Positions 10,663 through 21,199 are shown, counted from the first letter of the stretch. The stretch is DNA of 64,000 bases from an uncultured Fidelibacterota bacterium (GCA_902581045.1 CACHMU010000002.1:1-64000), one strand, 5' to 3'. Translations and numbers: made by a program. The notes: generated by a model from the sequence alone, not told the origin.

Positions 10663-11612
10663 GATTTTGAAAAAATTCCCATTTTATCATATCTATCTAT
10701 TCTTTTTTCTAGAAAATTATCAATTTTACTTTCTTGAATAAGCTTAATCTCGTTAAGGATAGCATTCTTTACTTTTTCGGCTATTTTTTCAAAATCTCTA
10801 TGTGCACCTCCTAATGGTTCTTTGATAATTTGATCACAGATACCCATTTTTTTTAGATCCTCAGGCATTACTCTCATTGCATCAGCTGCATCAGGTGCTT
10901 TTGCAGCATCACGCCATAAAATAGATGCACAACCTTCAGGGCTAATTACTGAATACCAAGTATTCTCAAGCATTAGCATCTTATCACATACGCCAATACC
11001 CAATGCTCCACCACTCGCTCCTTCACCAATAACAATTGATATTATTGGCACTTCTAATTTTGACATTTCTAATAAATTTTTAGCTATTGCTTCACCTTGA
11101 CCTCTTTCTTCGGCACCAAGGCCTGGGTATGCACCAGGAGTATCTAGAAAAGTAATTACTGGAAGCTCAAACTTTTCAGCTAATTTCATTAATCTTAATG
11201 CTTTGCGATATCCTTCTGGACGCATCATTCCAAAGTTCCGAAAAAGGTTTTCTTTCGTATTTTTACCTTTTTGCTGCCCAATAAAAACTACTTTTGTTTC
11301 TTTAATTCTTCCAATTCCACAAATTGCAGCTTTATCATCACCAAAATAGCGATCTCCATGTAATTCAATAAAATCATCTGATATATAATTAATATAATCT
11401 AAAGAAAGAGGCCTCTGAGGGTGGCGAGCCAACTGAACGCGATCCCATCGAGAAAGATTAGAAAAAATTTCTTTAATAGTTGTTTTTCTAGTTGCTTCTA
11501 AAGATAATAACTCTGAAGATTGTTTTTCTGATGACTTATCATTTTTTAATTCTAAAATTTTTAAGTCAATTTCTTGAATTGGCTTTTCAAAATCTAAGTA
11601 ATAATCTGACAT
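10659..11612 (-). CDS. accA: Acetyl-CoA carboxylase carboxyltransferase subunit alpha
   Basis: ARHPQRPLSLDYI, FGMMRPEGYRKALRLM, DTPGAYPGLGAEERGQGEAIA motifs. Confidence 0.97.
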   Translation of the reverse strand: MSDYYLDFEKPIQEIDLKILELKNDKSSEKQSSELLSLEATRKTTIKEIFSNLSRWDRVQLARHPQRPLSLDYINYISDDFIELHGDRYFGDDKAAICGIGRIKETKVVFIGQQKGKNTKENLFRNFGMMRPEGYRKALRLMKLAEKFELPVITFLDTPGAYPGLGAEERGQGEAIAKNLLEMSKLEVPIISIVIGEGASGGALGIGVCDKMLMLENTWYSVISPEGCASILWRDAAKAPDAADAMRVMPEDLKKMGICDQIIKEPLGGAHRDFEKIAEKVKNAILNEIKLIQESKIDNFLEKRIDRYDKMGIFSKS

Positions 11613-11630
11613 AACTGAATTTAGATATTA

Positions 11631-12347
11631 TTATTTATTCCAACCAAAGATTCGCCAAATTCTCAATCTCCATACCATCCATATTGCTTCAAACATAATT
11701 TTTCTACTCATTTTTGATTGGCCAATAGTTCGATCTATAAAAATAATTGGGTGTTCAACCAATTTAAATCCTTTGATCCATGCTCTAAAATTCATTTCAA
11801 TCTGAAAAGAATATCCGGATGATTTTACATTATCTAAATCAATAGACGCTAGGACCTTTCGCTTCCAAACTTTAAAACCACCAGTTGCATCTCTAAGGGG
11901 CATACCTGTAATAATTCTAGAATATAAGTTTGCACCATAACTTAATATTAATCTTCTAATTGGCCATTTTACTACACTAACACCATCTATATATCTACTG
12001 CCAATTGAAAGATCGTAATTTTTTAATAATTTTTTCATTTGCTCAATTTCTTTTGGATGATGTGACATATCTGCATCCATTTGAGCTATTGCTTCAAAGT
12101 CTCGCTCTAAAGCCCATTTAAACCCAAAGATATAAGCTTTACCCAACCCATTCTTTTTATCTCTTACTACCAGGTGTAGATTAGAATAAGTTTTTTTTAA
12201 CTCTCTAACTATATCAGCCGTCCCATCTGGAGAGTTATCATCAATTATAAGCATATGATAGTTATGATCTCTAACAAATACTTCATGAATTATTGTTGAA
12301 ATATTATCTTTTTCATTATAGGTAGGTGATATTATTAATGTCTTCAT
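11631..12347 (-). CDS. Polyprenol monophosphomannose synthase-like glycosyltransferase family 2
   Basis: SPTYNEKDNI, IDDNSPDGTADIV, QMDADMSHHP, GSRYIDGV, RDATGGFKVW motifs (Dpm1-like). Confidence 0.9.
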   Translation of the reverse strand: MKTLIISPTYNEKDNISTIIHEVFVRDHNYHMLIIDDNSPDGTADIVRELKKTYSNLHLVVRDKKNGLGKAYIFGFKWALERDFEAIAQMDADMSHHPKEIEQMKKLLKNYDLSIGSRYIDGVSVVKWPIRRLILSYGANLYSRIITGMPLRDATGGFKVWKRKVLASIDLDNVKSSGYSFQIEMNFRAWIKGFKLVEHPIIFIDRTIGQSKMSRKIMFEAIWMVWRLRIWRIFGWNK

Positions 12348-13207
12348 ATTGATAATTGTTTACGAATTTCTTTAAGACAAGTTTCAACAGATTTAGGTTT
12401 AATTTCTAGTTCAGATTCAATTTTTTCTGTTAATAATCCACTTTTCATTGGGCGAGGTGCTTTTTGCCTTAAATCGGCAGTTGATATTGGTGAAATTAAT
12501 GAGCCATCAAGTTCAAAAACTTGAGCTATTAACTGTGAAAATTCAAATCGATTTAAAATATCTTTATCTGCATAGTGAAATAAACCGTATACTTCATTCT
12601 CAATTAGCAATTGAATTATTTCTGAAAGAGAGTTTGTCCAAGTAGGATTGTTCCATTGATCATCAACCACATTAATTGACTTTTTATTAATAAGTGATTC
12701 AACAATCCATTTAAGGAAACTAGCTTTGGTATTTTTTGAAAAACTATATATAACATTCGATCGTAGGATAGTGAATTTAGAATGATTATTCATAAGCCAA
12801 TTTTCAGCTTCAAGCTTAGTTTTACCATATATAGATATGGGATTGGTTTTATCATTTTCACTATAAGGGCCACTTTTACCATCAAAAACATAATCTGTAG
12901 AAATCTGAATAAAATGGCCCGTAAAATGTTTACATAAATTTTTTACACCATCAACATTAATTCTATAAGCATTCTCAATATCTACCTCGCACTGATCAAC
13001 ATCAGTCAATGCAGCTAGATTTACTATTGTATCAGGGGATTTTTTATCTAAAACTGTTTTTACAGATTTTTGCTCTATTACATCGAGTTTAATTCCACTA
13101 TCTGATGGGTGAAGTCCACTTAATATTAATTCAAAATTATTTTTTAATAATTCTGAGCAAGATTTACCCAATTGTCCAAATGCACCTGTTATTAGTACGG
13201 ATTTCAT
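12344..13207 (-). CDS. rfbD: dTDP-4-dehydrorhamnose reductase-like SDR
   Basis: VLITGAFGQLGKS, STDYVFDGKSGPYSENDKTNPISIYGKTKLEAE motifs. Confidence 0.9.
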   Translation of the reverse strand: MKSVLITGAFGQLGKSCSELLKNNFELILSGLHPSDSGIKLDVIEQKSVKTVLDKKSPDTIVNLAALTDVDQCEVDIENAYRINVDGVKNLCKHFTGHFIQISTDYVFDGKSGPYSENDKTNPISIYGKTKLEAENWLMNNHSKFTILRSNVIYSFSKNTKASFLKWIVESLINKKSINVVDDQWNNPTWTNSLSEIIQLLIENEVYGLFHYADKDILNRFEFSQLIAQVFELDGSLISPISTADLRQKAPRPMKSGLLTEKIESELEIKPKSVETCLKEIRKQLSI

Positions 13208-13212
13208 TATGA

Positions 13213-14229
13213 TTAATCTATAGGAATAGTTTCAAAGGTATGTGCAATAATATCAACTTGACGTAAAAGTAAATATTTGTCCCTACCGGGGTGAAAAATC
13301 ATTGAATGAATAAAAAATGATCTATCAGTTAATTCATCATAAAAGAGGTATGATATAAATGGTCCACCTTGTGCTTCTTCTATACTTTCCCACAAACCCG
13401 AGATTTTCCAAGCACCATAATCTTTAAAAGTAACTGGTTCAATTTTTAATAAAAAGTCTGAATACCTTATATTTTTAAAATATTTTAAAGGTAACTCCGT
13501 TACATAAGAATGAACTGAACTTGAGTCAGAAAAGACTAATCCATCTTCCCACTTTACAGCAAGCCATCTATAGGGAATATCACGTCCCATCCAAAAAAAC
13601 TTCCCTTCTGAACTATCCCGTATGACTGTATAACCCCAGGGAATTTTAAGTGTCCAATTATATTTTTCAGATAAAGATTCTTCTAAATCTTTTTGCCGAG
13701 TTGACCCCTCAAAAAGATGAACACTTTGTCTCTTTATTAATAAATCATCATATTGTTTTTTTAACCAGGGACCTTGATCGATACTCTGCTCAATGATTTT
13801 ATTTTTATTCGGACCATTTATTATTAGGTAATTTTGATCACGCGAAAAAATATTTTTTGAAAAAATAAGCTGATTATTACCTTCTATACTAGATATGTAC
13901 TGATCATTGGTAAGAATTTTTTTAACTAGCCTTGTTCCAAAATTACTGGAATCTGTTCCTATTGCAGCTATAATAACATTAACATGTGATTTAATATCAT
14001 TAAAATTCTCTGGGTCTACCCATATAGTTTTATAATATGGTTCTGGCTGAGGAGTATAAAGTGTATCATCAAATATGATAGATAATATTGATCTAATATC
14101 ATCTCTATCGTCAAAAGATGATACTAATACCAATTCATTATCTGCACCCTCAGCCCGGGGCTTTGATAATTCACATCCATATAAAATAATTATTAAAACG
14201 GGCAAATATCTAATGATTAAATTTTTCAT
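13213..14229 (-). CDS. DUF4837-like lipoprotein
   Basis: Lipobox IILYGC; C-terminal GLWESIEEAQGGPFISYLFYDELTDRSFFIHSMIFHPGRDKYLLLRQ resembles DUF4837 as recalled from Bacteroidetes. Confidence 0.6.
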   Translation of the reverse strand: MKNLIIRYLPVLIIILYGCELSKPRAEGADNELVLVSSFDDRDDIRSILSIIFDDTLYTPQPEPYYKTIWVDPENFNDIKSHVNVIIAAIGTDSSNFGTRLVKKILTNDQYISSIEGNNQLIFSKNIFSRDQNYLIINGPNKNKIIEQSIDQGPWLKKQYDDLLIKRQSVHLFEGSTRQKDLEESLSEKYNWTLKIPWGYTVIRDSSEGKFFWMGRDIPYRWLAVKWEDGLVFSDSSSVHSYVTELPLKYFKNIRYSDFLLKIEPVTFKDYGAWKISGLWESIEEAQGGPFISYLFYDELTDRSFFIHSMIFHPGRDKYLLLRQVDIIAHTFETIPID

Positions 14230-14305
14230 AATTAACTATCTTAAAATTAGCGTTTAAAAACTGGAATTCTACATAAAGAACAATAATAGTTTAATATATT
14301 TAATT

Positions 14306-15568
14306 TCAAAGGTTAGTCATAAATGAGATATGGATTTTCCCCATTGAAATATCACCAGGGAAACCTATACTAATATTATATGAAATTGATCCGTTATACT
14401 GTCGAATACCTACCCCATATGCTGAACTAATATTTGAAATAGGACTAAACGGAATATCTGTAAACAAAAATAGTTGCATTCGATCCAAAGAACCAGAAAT
14501 CCATTCTATAGTTTGAATCATAACCCAATCTGATGCGAACTGATTGTCGTGATATCCTCTTAATAATTTAGAACCGCCAAATTTTATTTTTTTTGAAGCA
14601 CTTAACTCACGATCATCAATCCAATTTCTTCCACCCCACATTGAAAAACGTAAAACACTACTATTTAATGTTTTATACTGATCTAATTGAAAATATGAAT
14701 CTATTATTTGTGTTTTTCCAAAAATATCATTTTGATGACCAATATTTAAATTCCATACCCAATATTTACCTAAATAAGGTAACCAACGATTATTTCTTTT
14801 ATCACCTTTTAATCCAATACCAATAGATGTAGAATTGAATTTATTATTTAAATAAAAGTTCCTACTACTTTCAGTTTTTCCACCAAATCTCCACTGGCCT
14901 AATGGACCAATAAAAGTCAATAATGCTGTTTTTGACTCTATATAATAGTTTTTTTCATAGAATTCTTGATCAAAACTTATAATTGAACCGAATGGCAAGT
15001 TAAATAATATTGGAAACTCAACAGTTAATCCAATCAAACGAGATTGTGAATCAGGCTGTCTCCAAAGTAAATCAACTATATTTCCCTTTTCTCTAAAATT
15101 TTCTAAATGCAAATCAAGTTCACCAGTAGTTATCCATTCTCCTTTATTATCTCTACTAGCACCCAATATTCCACCTATATGGCTTTTAAAAATTGGATTC
15201 ACATTTAATATGGCTGCTATTCTTTCATTGTCATATTTTGCAAATGATATAGAAGATGCATTTTTTAAAAATGGGTAAGCCTCCTCAATAGAATTTAATT
15301 GGCCAAAAACTTGATTAGCATTTGAGAACCCTTTAATTGAATAAAATAGGCGGTTTAAGGTATTTTTTTCTATTTTATTGTTAGATATTAAGTAAATGGA
15401 ATCTAGTTGTACACTATTAGATACATGTCTATATGTACCATTTTCAAAAAGGTAATAATCACCCCATTCGCCTTTTGTTTGAAGGTTATTATAAAGTTGA
15501 GATTCAATCTCTTGTGAATTAACAAAGGTAACAAAAAAAAACAATATATTTAACTTAGAAATGCGCAC
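14306..15568 (-). CDS. Putative Omp85/surface-antigen-like outer-membrane barrel protein
   Basis: Signal peptide VRISKLNILFFFVTFVNSQ from a probable GTG start at 15568 (the track ORF runs to 15634). KFGGSKLLRGYHDNQF resembles the conserved (L)RGY loop motif of Omp85 barrels; C-terminus alternates like beta strands. Confidence 0.55.
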   Translation of the reverse strand: MRISKLNILFFFVTFVNSQEIESQLYNNLQTKGEWGDYYLFENGTYRHVSNSVQLDSIYLISNNKIEKNTLNRLFYSIKGFSNANQVFGQLNSIEEAYPFLKNASSISFAKYDNERIAAILNVNPIFKSHIGGILGASRDNKGEWITTGELDLHLENFREKGNIVDLLWRQPDSQSRLIGLTVEFPILFNLPFGSIISFDQEFYEKNYYIESKTALLTFIGPLGQWRFGGKTESSRNFYLNNKFNSTSIGIGLKGDKRNNRWLPYLGKYWVWNLNIGHQNDIFGKTQIIDSYFQLDQYKTLNSSVLRFSMWGGRNWIDDRELSASKKIKFGGSKLLRGYHDNQFASDWVMIQTIEWISGSLDRMQLFLFTDIPFSPISNISSAYGVGIRQYNGSISYNISIGFPGDISMGKIHISFMTNL

Positions 15569-18500
15569 GAATTTCAGCCTGAATTTTAAAAAAATTGTTA
15601 TATCGTTTATTATCCAAATAGAATATTGTTCCATTTAAAGATAATGATCGACTCAAAAGAATCGAAGCCGAGATGTTAGATTTTAAAGTCTGATTATCTG
15701 CAACTCCATTTAAAGCTTCAGGGGGCATATCTTTAAAGCCATTAGCCATATAATACTCAAGAGCACCTTCAATGCGTCCCTCTTTACCAATAAAATGTAG
15801 CCAACTAGTTTTCAAGCCATATGCATTAACATTTTTTGAATCAAGTTCTTTGTAAAATACACGGTCCTTATAGTAAATAAAACGAGATTCCCATTGAAAA
15901 TATCCTATTCTATTTTCCTTTAAACCAATCTCAGATGTAAATCCTGATATATTACGTTCAACAATCCTATCCTCCTGTGATGAAACTTGAGAATTACGTA
16001 ATTCAGCTAACAATATCAGATGTCTTGAATTATTTATCGATATTTGAGATTCACCGACTACAAGAGTATTGCCTCTTTTCTCCCACCCTCTTGTATCTAG
16101 GCCGCTAAAGTTTGTACGATTTTCATACCAAAAACGTAGGCGATTTGAATTTATTTTTTTTCTATGAATAATTTCATGCCGCTGAAAGTTTTGATATAAT
16201 TGAACGTTATGAATTTCTAATTGCTTGGCACAGCCCTCTATGGGGCCATGAAAATCTAAACGATTAATAAACCGATAGAGATAATTCTTTAATTTTTTAT
16301 TTTTTCTCTTTGAAAAATCAATCGTAAACCGAGCCAATCCATCCATTCGAAAACCTGATTCGTAATTCCCTGTAAATATTGTATGAGCAATATAATTTCC
16401 ATTTTGATCTCTAATATATTCATTTAATGATTTATCATATCTATAATGGCCAAAACCAATACCTACTGAATCATATACAACAGTCCTTGATTCATGGAGT
16501 GAGTTCTGTGCGTTTAATACAAAATCTAGCTTATAAGGACTAGATCTTTTCTTATAATTGACTAAAGCTCTTAAAGAATTAAAACTATCTTTATTTTGAC
16601 TTCGACTATCTTCTTGGATACGTTGACGAAAGATCCATTCCTGTTGCCACCCTGATGATTTGATATTTTTTATATCTAATTCAAAATATTTACCAGATTT
16701 TGTATGCTCCAAAATCTTTCTATCTTCTTTTGAAGCCATGAAATCACTTCTATTTCCCAAGCCTAAAGAATACAGCCAACTGTTCTTTGAAATATTCATT
16801 CCCATAAGAATATCGTCAAATCTATATCCTTGTTCTCTCGTTTCATGCGCATAATTAATAAAAGGATTAATTGAACCCTTCTGGAAAGAAATATGTGCAT
16901 CTAATTCGCGAAAGTTGATTTCAGATATTACCTGGTTAAAACTTATTGATGCTGATTTAATATCCTCTCCTCTATATATAAAATTTAACATTTGACGATC
17001 TCTCTTATGATTATTTTGCATTAATTGAAATAATTTAATTTGAGAATCTATTCTATCTCCTACTTGAATTTGAGAGGTAAAAGAAGTCATAGCTTCATCA
17101 ATATTCTCCTTTGGGTCTATTACATCCCAAGATTCATTGAAATTGACGTTCCTATCTCTACCTAAAGATCCAAATCCTTTTGAGTTTTTCCAAAACTCTA
17201 ATTTATAACCCAAATTTACCTGCCCCAATTCAAATAGATCCTTATCTAGGCCTATCCTAAATGCATTCCCATTGGATAGCGTATCAGAATTATTAGATAA
17301 TAAATTATTATTTTTTATTGAGAAAGCAGTCTCAGTAATAATCGACATCCCCTTTTTTAAATCTATGCTGGAATTAAATTGTAAAAGCTGATGCCCTTCA
17401 GGTGCTTTAATAGATCGACCAGGAGAAAATCTATCAATACTTTCTATATTATTCTGAATCCCAATATATTCATAGAATATCCGATCTTTTGTTGAAATCC
17501 TTCTAACATATAATCCATTAGGATCAGGACTAAATATGATAGTATATCTATCTTTTGATGGTACTGCAGTTGGTTTATAAATATATATATTATTAACTAA
17601 TTCATAATCTCCTAATGAATCTGGACTAATACCTGACTGATAGATTATATCCTTTGATTTAAAGGATTTTTTCTGAAGTTTTGATAAGACTGAGCCATTT
17701 ATATTATCTTTCTCATTTACATAAGTGAGATTATATTTAATATCTTTATTTAAGCTACCATTTATATCTGTTTCAAAATAATTTGATTTATATGTTGATT
17801 CACTATACTGGTATTCAATATCTATATCTGAATCAAAAAAAATTAAATTTTTTGGTGTAAATGTAAGTTCTCCGGAAGTGTAGTCAATTATATAGTCACG
17901 ATCTTGGCCCCTTTCCAATTGCAATCCATTTAACCATACTAATTCTGAACCAGCTGAAATAATTACATTTCTCATTCCATCTTTTGATGTTAAAAAATAT
18001 GGGCCTTGATGCCCATCCCTACCTTTCATTTCAATTCTATTATACTTACCCTTACTTTGGCCATATGTTGTCTTAATATCATAACTACTTCTATTTAAAT
18101 TATTTGTGATACCAACAATATTTCTATTCCCAGTATTGTATCTTCCATTGTTATTAGATATTGTTATATCACCTGCGACTAACTCAACTGATGGATGTGA
18201 AACTTTTAAATATATTTTATCTAATTCCTCTAAAGAAGCAGTTGTCCCATCAGGCTGGATAGGTATTGATTCATCTGTAACTATCCCTGCTATACTAGTC
18301 TTTTCATTTAATTTTCCTGCGATTTGAAATCGCAAACCACCATTTAACATCCCGGGTCCCTGGCTACTAAGTTCCAATCCTCTAAAAAATGTACCTGATG
18401 CATTTATCGGATAAAATTGTGTTTTTGAATAGTTATATTTTTTTTTAACTATTTTATCAGTTGAATCTTCCTCAATAACAATTAGTGTATCTAGATCTGG

Positions 18501-18620
18501 TAGATCATTAAGTATAGGTCCAATCTGCCTTTTAAAAGCACTTTGAGTTGAATCTTGTCCAAACAATAAAGAAAAAGCCAGGTAAAAGAAAAATACTTTA
18601 TTGTGAATTGATAATTTCAA
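15555..18620 (-). CDS. Large (1021 aa) secreted, predicted outer-membrane beta-barrel protein
   Basis: Signal peptide MKLSIHNKVFFFYLAFSLLFG; alternating beta-strand pattern throughout; RDYIIDYTSGELTFTPKNLIFFDSDIDIEYQYSE motif seen in large FCB outer-membrane proteins. Confidence 0.6.
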   Translation of the reverse strand: MKLSIHNKVFFFYLAFSLLFGQDSTQSAFKRQIGPILNDLPDLDTLIVIEEDSTDKIVKKKYNYSKTQFYPINASGTFFRGLELSSQGPGMLNGGLRFQIAGKLNEKTSIAGIVTDESIPIQPDGTTASLEELDKIYLKVSHPSVELVAGDITISNNNGRYNTGNRNIVGITNNLNRSSYDIKTTYGQSKGKYNRIEMKGRDGHQGPYFLTSKDGMRNVIISAGSELVWLNGLQLERGQDRDYIIDYTSGELTFTPKNLIFFDSDIDIEYQYSESTYKSNYFETDINGSLNKDIKYNLTYVNEKDNINGSVLSKLQKKSFKSKDIIYQSGISPDSLGDYELVNNIYIYKPTAVPSKDRYTIIFSPDPNGLYVRRISTKDRIFYEYIGIQNNIESIDRFSPGRSIKAPEGHQLLQFNSSIDLKKGMSIITETAFSIKNNNLLSNNSDTLSNGNAFRIGLDKDLFELGQVNLGYKLEFWKNSKGFGSLGRDRNVNFNESWDVIDPKENIDEAMTSFTSQIQVGDRIDSQIKLFQLMQNNHKRDRQMLNFIYRGEDIKSASISFNQVISEINFRELDAHISFQKGSINPFINYAHETREQGYRFDDILMGMNISKNSWLYSLGLGNRSDFMASKEDRKILEHTKSGKYFELDIKNIKSSGWQQEWIFRQRIQEDSRSQNKDSFNSLRALVNYKKRSSPYKLDFVLNAQNSLHESRTVVYDSVGIGFGHYRYDKSLNEYIRDQNGNYIAHTIFTGNYESGFRMDGLARFTIDFSKRKNKKLKNYLYRFINRLDFHGPIEGCAKQLEIHNVQLYQNFQRHEIIHRKKINSNRLRFWYENRTNFSGLDTRGWEKRGNTLVVGESQISINNSRHLILLAELRNSQVSSQEDRIVERNISGFTSEIGLKENRIGYFQWESRFIYYKDRVFYKELDSKNVNAYGLKTSWLHFIGKEGRIEGALEYYMANGFKDMPPEALNGVADNQTLKSNISASILLSRSLSLNGTIFYLDNKRYNNFFKIQAEIRAHF

Positions 18621-19434
18621 AAATAATCAATTCTGATTCAGTTAATAGGTAAAGAGAATCTTTATAGGAAATGGCATCTAAGATTCTTTGTTCATCTAAT
18701 ATCAATCTAATTGGTTTTTTATCAATGAATTGAGCTATACCATCTCTATTTATTATCAACCAAGAATTATTAAAATTTATAGCCCTAATAGGATTGTTGA
18801 TATCTATTGAAAATCTACGAACTAATCTTCCAGAACGTGAAAAAAAGTAAAGTTCTCGTATGCAATCAAATAATAAAATGAAATTATCATTCTTATCAAA
18901 CTTAAAATCAACAATACAATCTTCATTTAATCCTGACCTGCTAAGATCCAAGTACATATTAAATTGACCAGATAAAGATCTGGTTTTATAAATATTATTG
19001 GTCTCAAATGAATAAAAGTAAAAATTTTGTCTAGAATCAATAGTGAAAAATTTTGGCAATACAAAATCATTTCCTGACAGAGAAAAGGATTGAATATAGT
19101 TTAATTGATTATCATATCGTTTGATTTTATTGTCCGTTCTATCTAAAAGATAGATATCTAATTGATTAGATAATATATCAACTGGATCAAACATACCTGA
19201 AGCATCAGTACCATAGCCACCTTGAAATTTAACAGAATCTGAAGACCATAAGCCTAATCTCCTACTATCAATATCTAGAAAAATTAAGCCATCAACTGTA
19301 TGTGCAAAACGATCTGGATTAAAGTTAGAACTAGATATATTTTGTTTAAGAGTTACCCTGTCTACTTCTATTATAGTTTGGAGTTTAACTAAACTAATAA
19401 ATAAAAAATAGATTAGAAAGTATTTATGATTCAG
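18598..19434 (-). CDS. Secreted beta-propeller-like (NHL/6-bladed-like) protein; probable non-ATG start
   Basis: The track ORF ends at ATG 19194, but the same frame is open for 80 more codons, reading LNHKYFLIYFLFISLVKLQTIIEVDRVTLKQNISSSNFNPDRFAHTVDGLIFLDIDSRRLGLWSSDSVKFQGGYGTDASG-M. A signal peptide appears at the new N-terminus (CTG at 19434..19432). Confidence 0.55.
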   Translation of the reverse strand: MNHKYFLIYFLFISLVKLQTIIEVDRVTLKQNISSSNFNPDRFAHTVDGLIFLDIDSRRLGLWSSDSVKFQGGYGTDASGMFDPVDILSNQLDIYLLDRTDNKIKRYDNQLNYIQSFSLSGNDFVLPKFFTIDSRQNFYFYSFETNNIYKTRSLSGQFNMYLDLSRSGLNEDCIVDFKFDKNDNFILLFDCIRELYFFSRSGRLVRRFSIDINNPIRAINFNNSWLIINRDGIAQFIDKKPIRLILDEQRILDAISYKDSLYLLTESELIIFEIINSQ

Positions 19435-20272
19435 ATTTAGAATCCACAGGTTGTTTAACAGGATGCATTAAAAACCAAGCACCTATTGTAATCATCAAAA
19501 TAGATATTACTTGTGCACCAGAAAGACCAATAAAATATTTTTCATTTACTCTTAAAAACTCAACTATAAAACGTTCAGTGCCAGCTAAAATCAGATATGT
19601 AAAAAACAAACTACCAACTATTGTGACGGAAGTTCTTTTTTGATATAAATAGTAAAAAATTAAACCTCCAATAATAGTCTCATAAATTGGAGTAGGATGA
19701 ACTGATAGGACACCAGGCTCAAAATTATCTAAGTTAACCCAAGGATAATAAGTTTGAAAAATGCTATAGGTTGATGGAGGTAATCCATTTGGGAATTCTA
19801 TACCCCACGGCAAATGAGTAGGAAGACCATAGTCGTCGCCCACTAGCAAACATCCAATCCTTCCAATCGCGTAACCAAGAATTAACAACGGCGCAACAAT
19901 ATCTGCAAAAGTAATCCATGATAGATTGTTTTTATTGATTACAAAAGTAACACCAAGAGTACCACCCATTAAGCCACCAAGAAAAACTAATCCAGCACCT
20001 GAAAAAATCATACCTGTTGGGTCAGCTATGACTCGATCAAAGTTTTCAATAAGATAATATATTTTTGACCCAAGTATACCACCTACAGCAGCTGCAAAAA
20101 CAATATCACCAGATAAATTTGAATCATAACCCAATCTTTTTAAATCTTTATTTAGAAAATAATAACAAGAGTAGAATGCCATCATTAACATGAAGCCATA
20201 TGAATTAATGACTGGGTTAAACTCAAATCCAAAAATATTTATATTTCCAAAATCATAGATAACTGGATACAT
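19424..20272 (-). CDS. lgt: Prolipoprotein diacylglyceryl transferase
   Basis: GYAIGRIGCLLVGDDYG, LPWGIEFPNG, HPTPIYE motifs of Lgt. Confidence 0.95.
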   Translation of the reverse strand: MYPVIYDFGNINIFGFEFNPVINSYGFMLMMAFYSCYYFLNKDLKRLGYDSNLSGDIVFAAAVGGILGSKIYYLIENFDRVIADPTGMIFSGAGLVFLGGLMGGTLGVTFVINKNNLSWITFADIVAPLLILGYAIGRIGCLLVGDDYGLPTHLPWGIEFPNGLPPSTYSIFQTYYPWVNLDNFEPGVLSVHPTPIYETIIGGLIFYYLYQKRTSVTIVGSLFFTYLILAGTERFIVEFLRVNEKYFIGLSGAQVISILMITIGAWFLMHPVKQPVDSKSES

Positions 20273-21142
20273 TTATAATTTTCCTCCACAATTAGAACAA
20301 AATTTATCTTTTAAATTTACTGGACTACCACATTGTGTACAAAATTTCCCCTTTTTTTGTTTGGACACTTTTAAGGGAATTGCTTTTTCATCTTTTGATT
20401 GATGCGAATACATCCAACCTACAACAACAGCTACTACACTTAATACTAATAAAGGCTGCCAAGAAGGTAATTTATGCCGTAAAGGCGGTACAATAGAAGA
20501 GCTTGATGTAGATTCAGTTGGTGGTAAAGGACTTTGACCATTGTCAGATAATATAGTTTGTAACTTATTAATAGAAATATCTCCAGATGGATTACTATAA
20601 TTAAATGAGATTGTCTTATTTGTATTTGCTTTATAATTGTTTAAATGAATTCTTTTAAAGTTAATTCCATGTTGATCTTTAAATGATTCTATATCTTTTT
20701 CAGGAAAAATAAAGTCTTCTGCTATTAATGGCTCCTGTAAAATTATATGTGCATCATCAATGGAATGATTTAACTCAAATATAAAAGATCCAGATCGTTT
20801 ATCATTATTCTTAATCAAATCATAAAAAATAAATAGTCTAAATTTTTTGTCTAAAATATCAATGTTAATAAATGACCTATCATTTTCTTTTTTAATTGAC
20901 AAGATTTTTACATCAGGTTCGTTAGGATTATCACCACTAACAAAGAAAATACTATCAGCATTAACTGGAACAGTCATTTTGAGATTTAATGGCAAATCTG
21001 ATTCTTTAATTTCAGCTTCAAGCTCAGCCATTATACCTTCAAAATAATATTCAGGATAAATAATTACATTAAAAGAATCGAATGGTTTGCTTTGTCCATT
21101 TAAAACATTAAAAATTAATATTATTAATAAATATCGTTTCAT
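20273..21142 (-). CDS. Signal-peptide protein with one C-terminal TM and a terminal zinc ribbon
   Basis: N-terminal signal MKRYLLIILIFNVLNGQ; TM LLVLSVVAVVVGWMY; C-terminal FCTQCGSPVNLKDKFCSNCGGKL. Confidence 0.65.
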   Translation of the reverse strand: MKRYLLIILIFNVLNGQSKPFDSFNVIIYPEYYFEGIMAELEAEIKESDLPLNLKMTVPVNADSIFFVSGDNPNEPDVKILSIKKENDRSFINIDILDKKFRLFIFYDLIKNNDKRSGSFIFELNHSIDDAHIILQEPLIAEDFIFPEKDIESFKDQHGINFKRIHLNNYKANTNKTISFNYSNPSGDISINKLQTILSDNGQSPLPPTESTSSSSIVPPLRHKLPSWQPLLVLSVVAVVVGWMYSHQSKDEKAIPLKVSKQKKGKFCTQCGSPVNLKDKFCSNCGGKL

Positions 21143-21199
21143 TTATATTTATCTCTCATAAATAGAGTAAGAAAATTTACTTAAAATCTTAATTAATAA

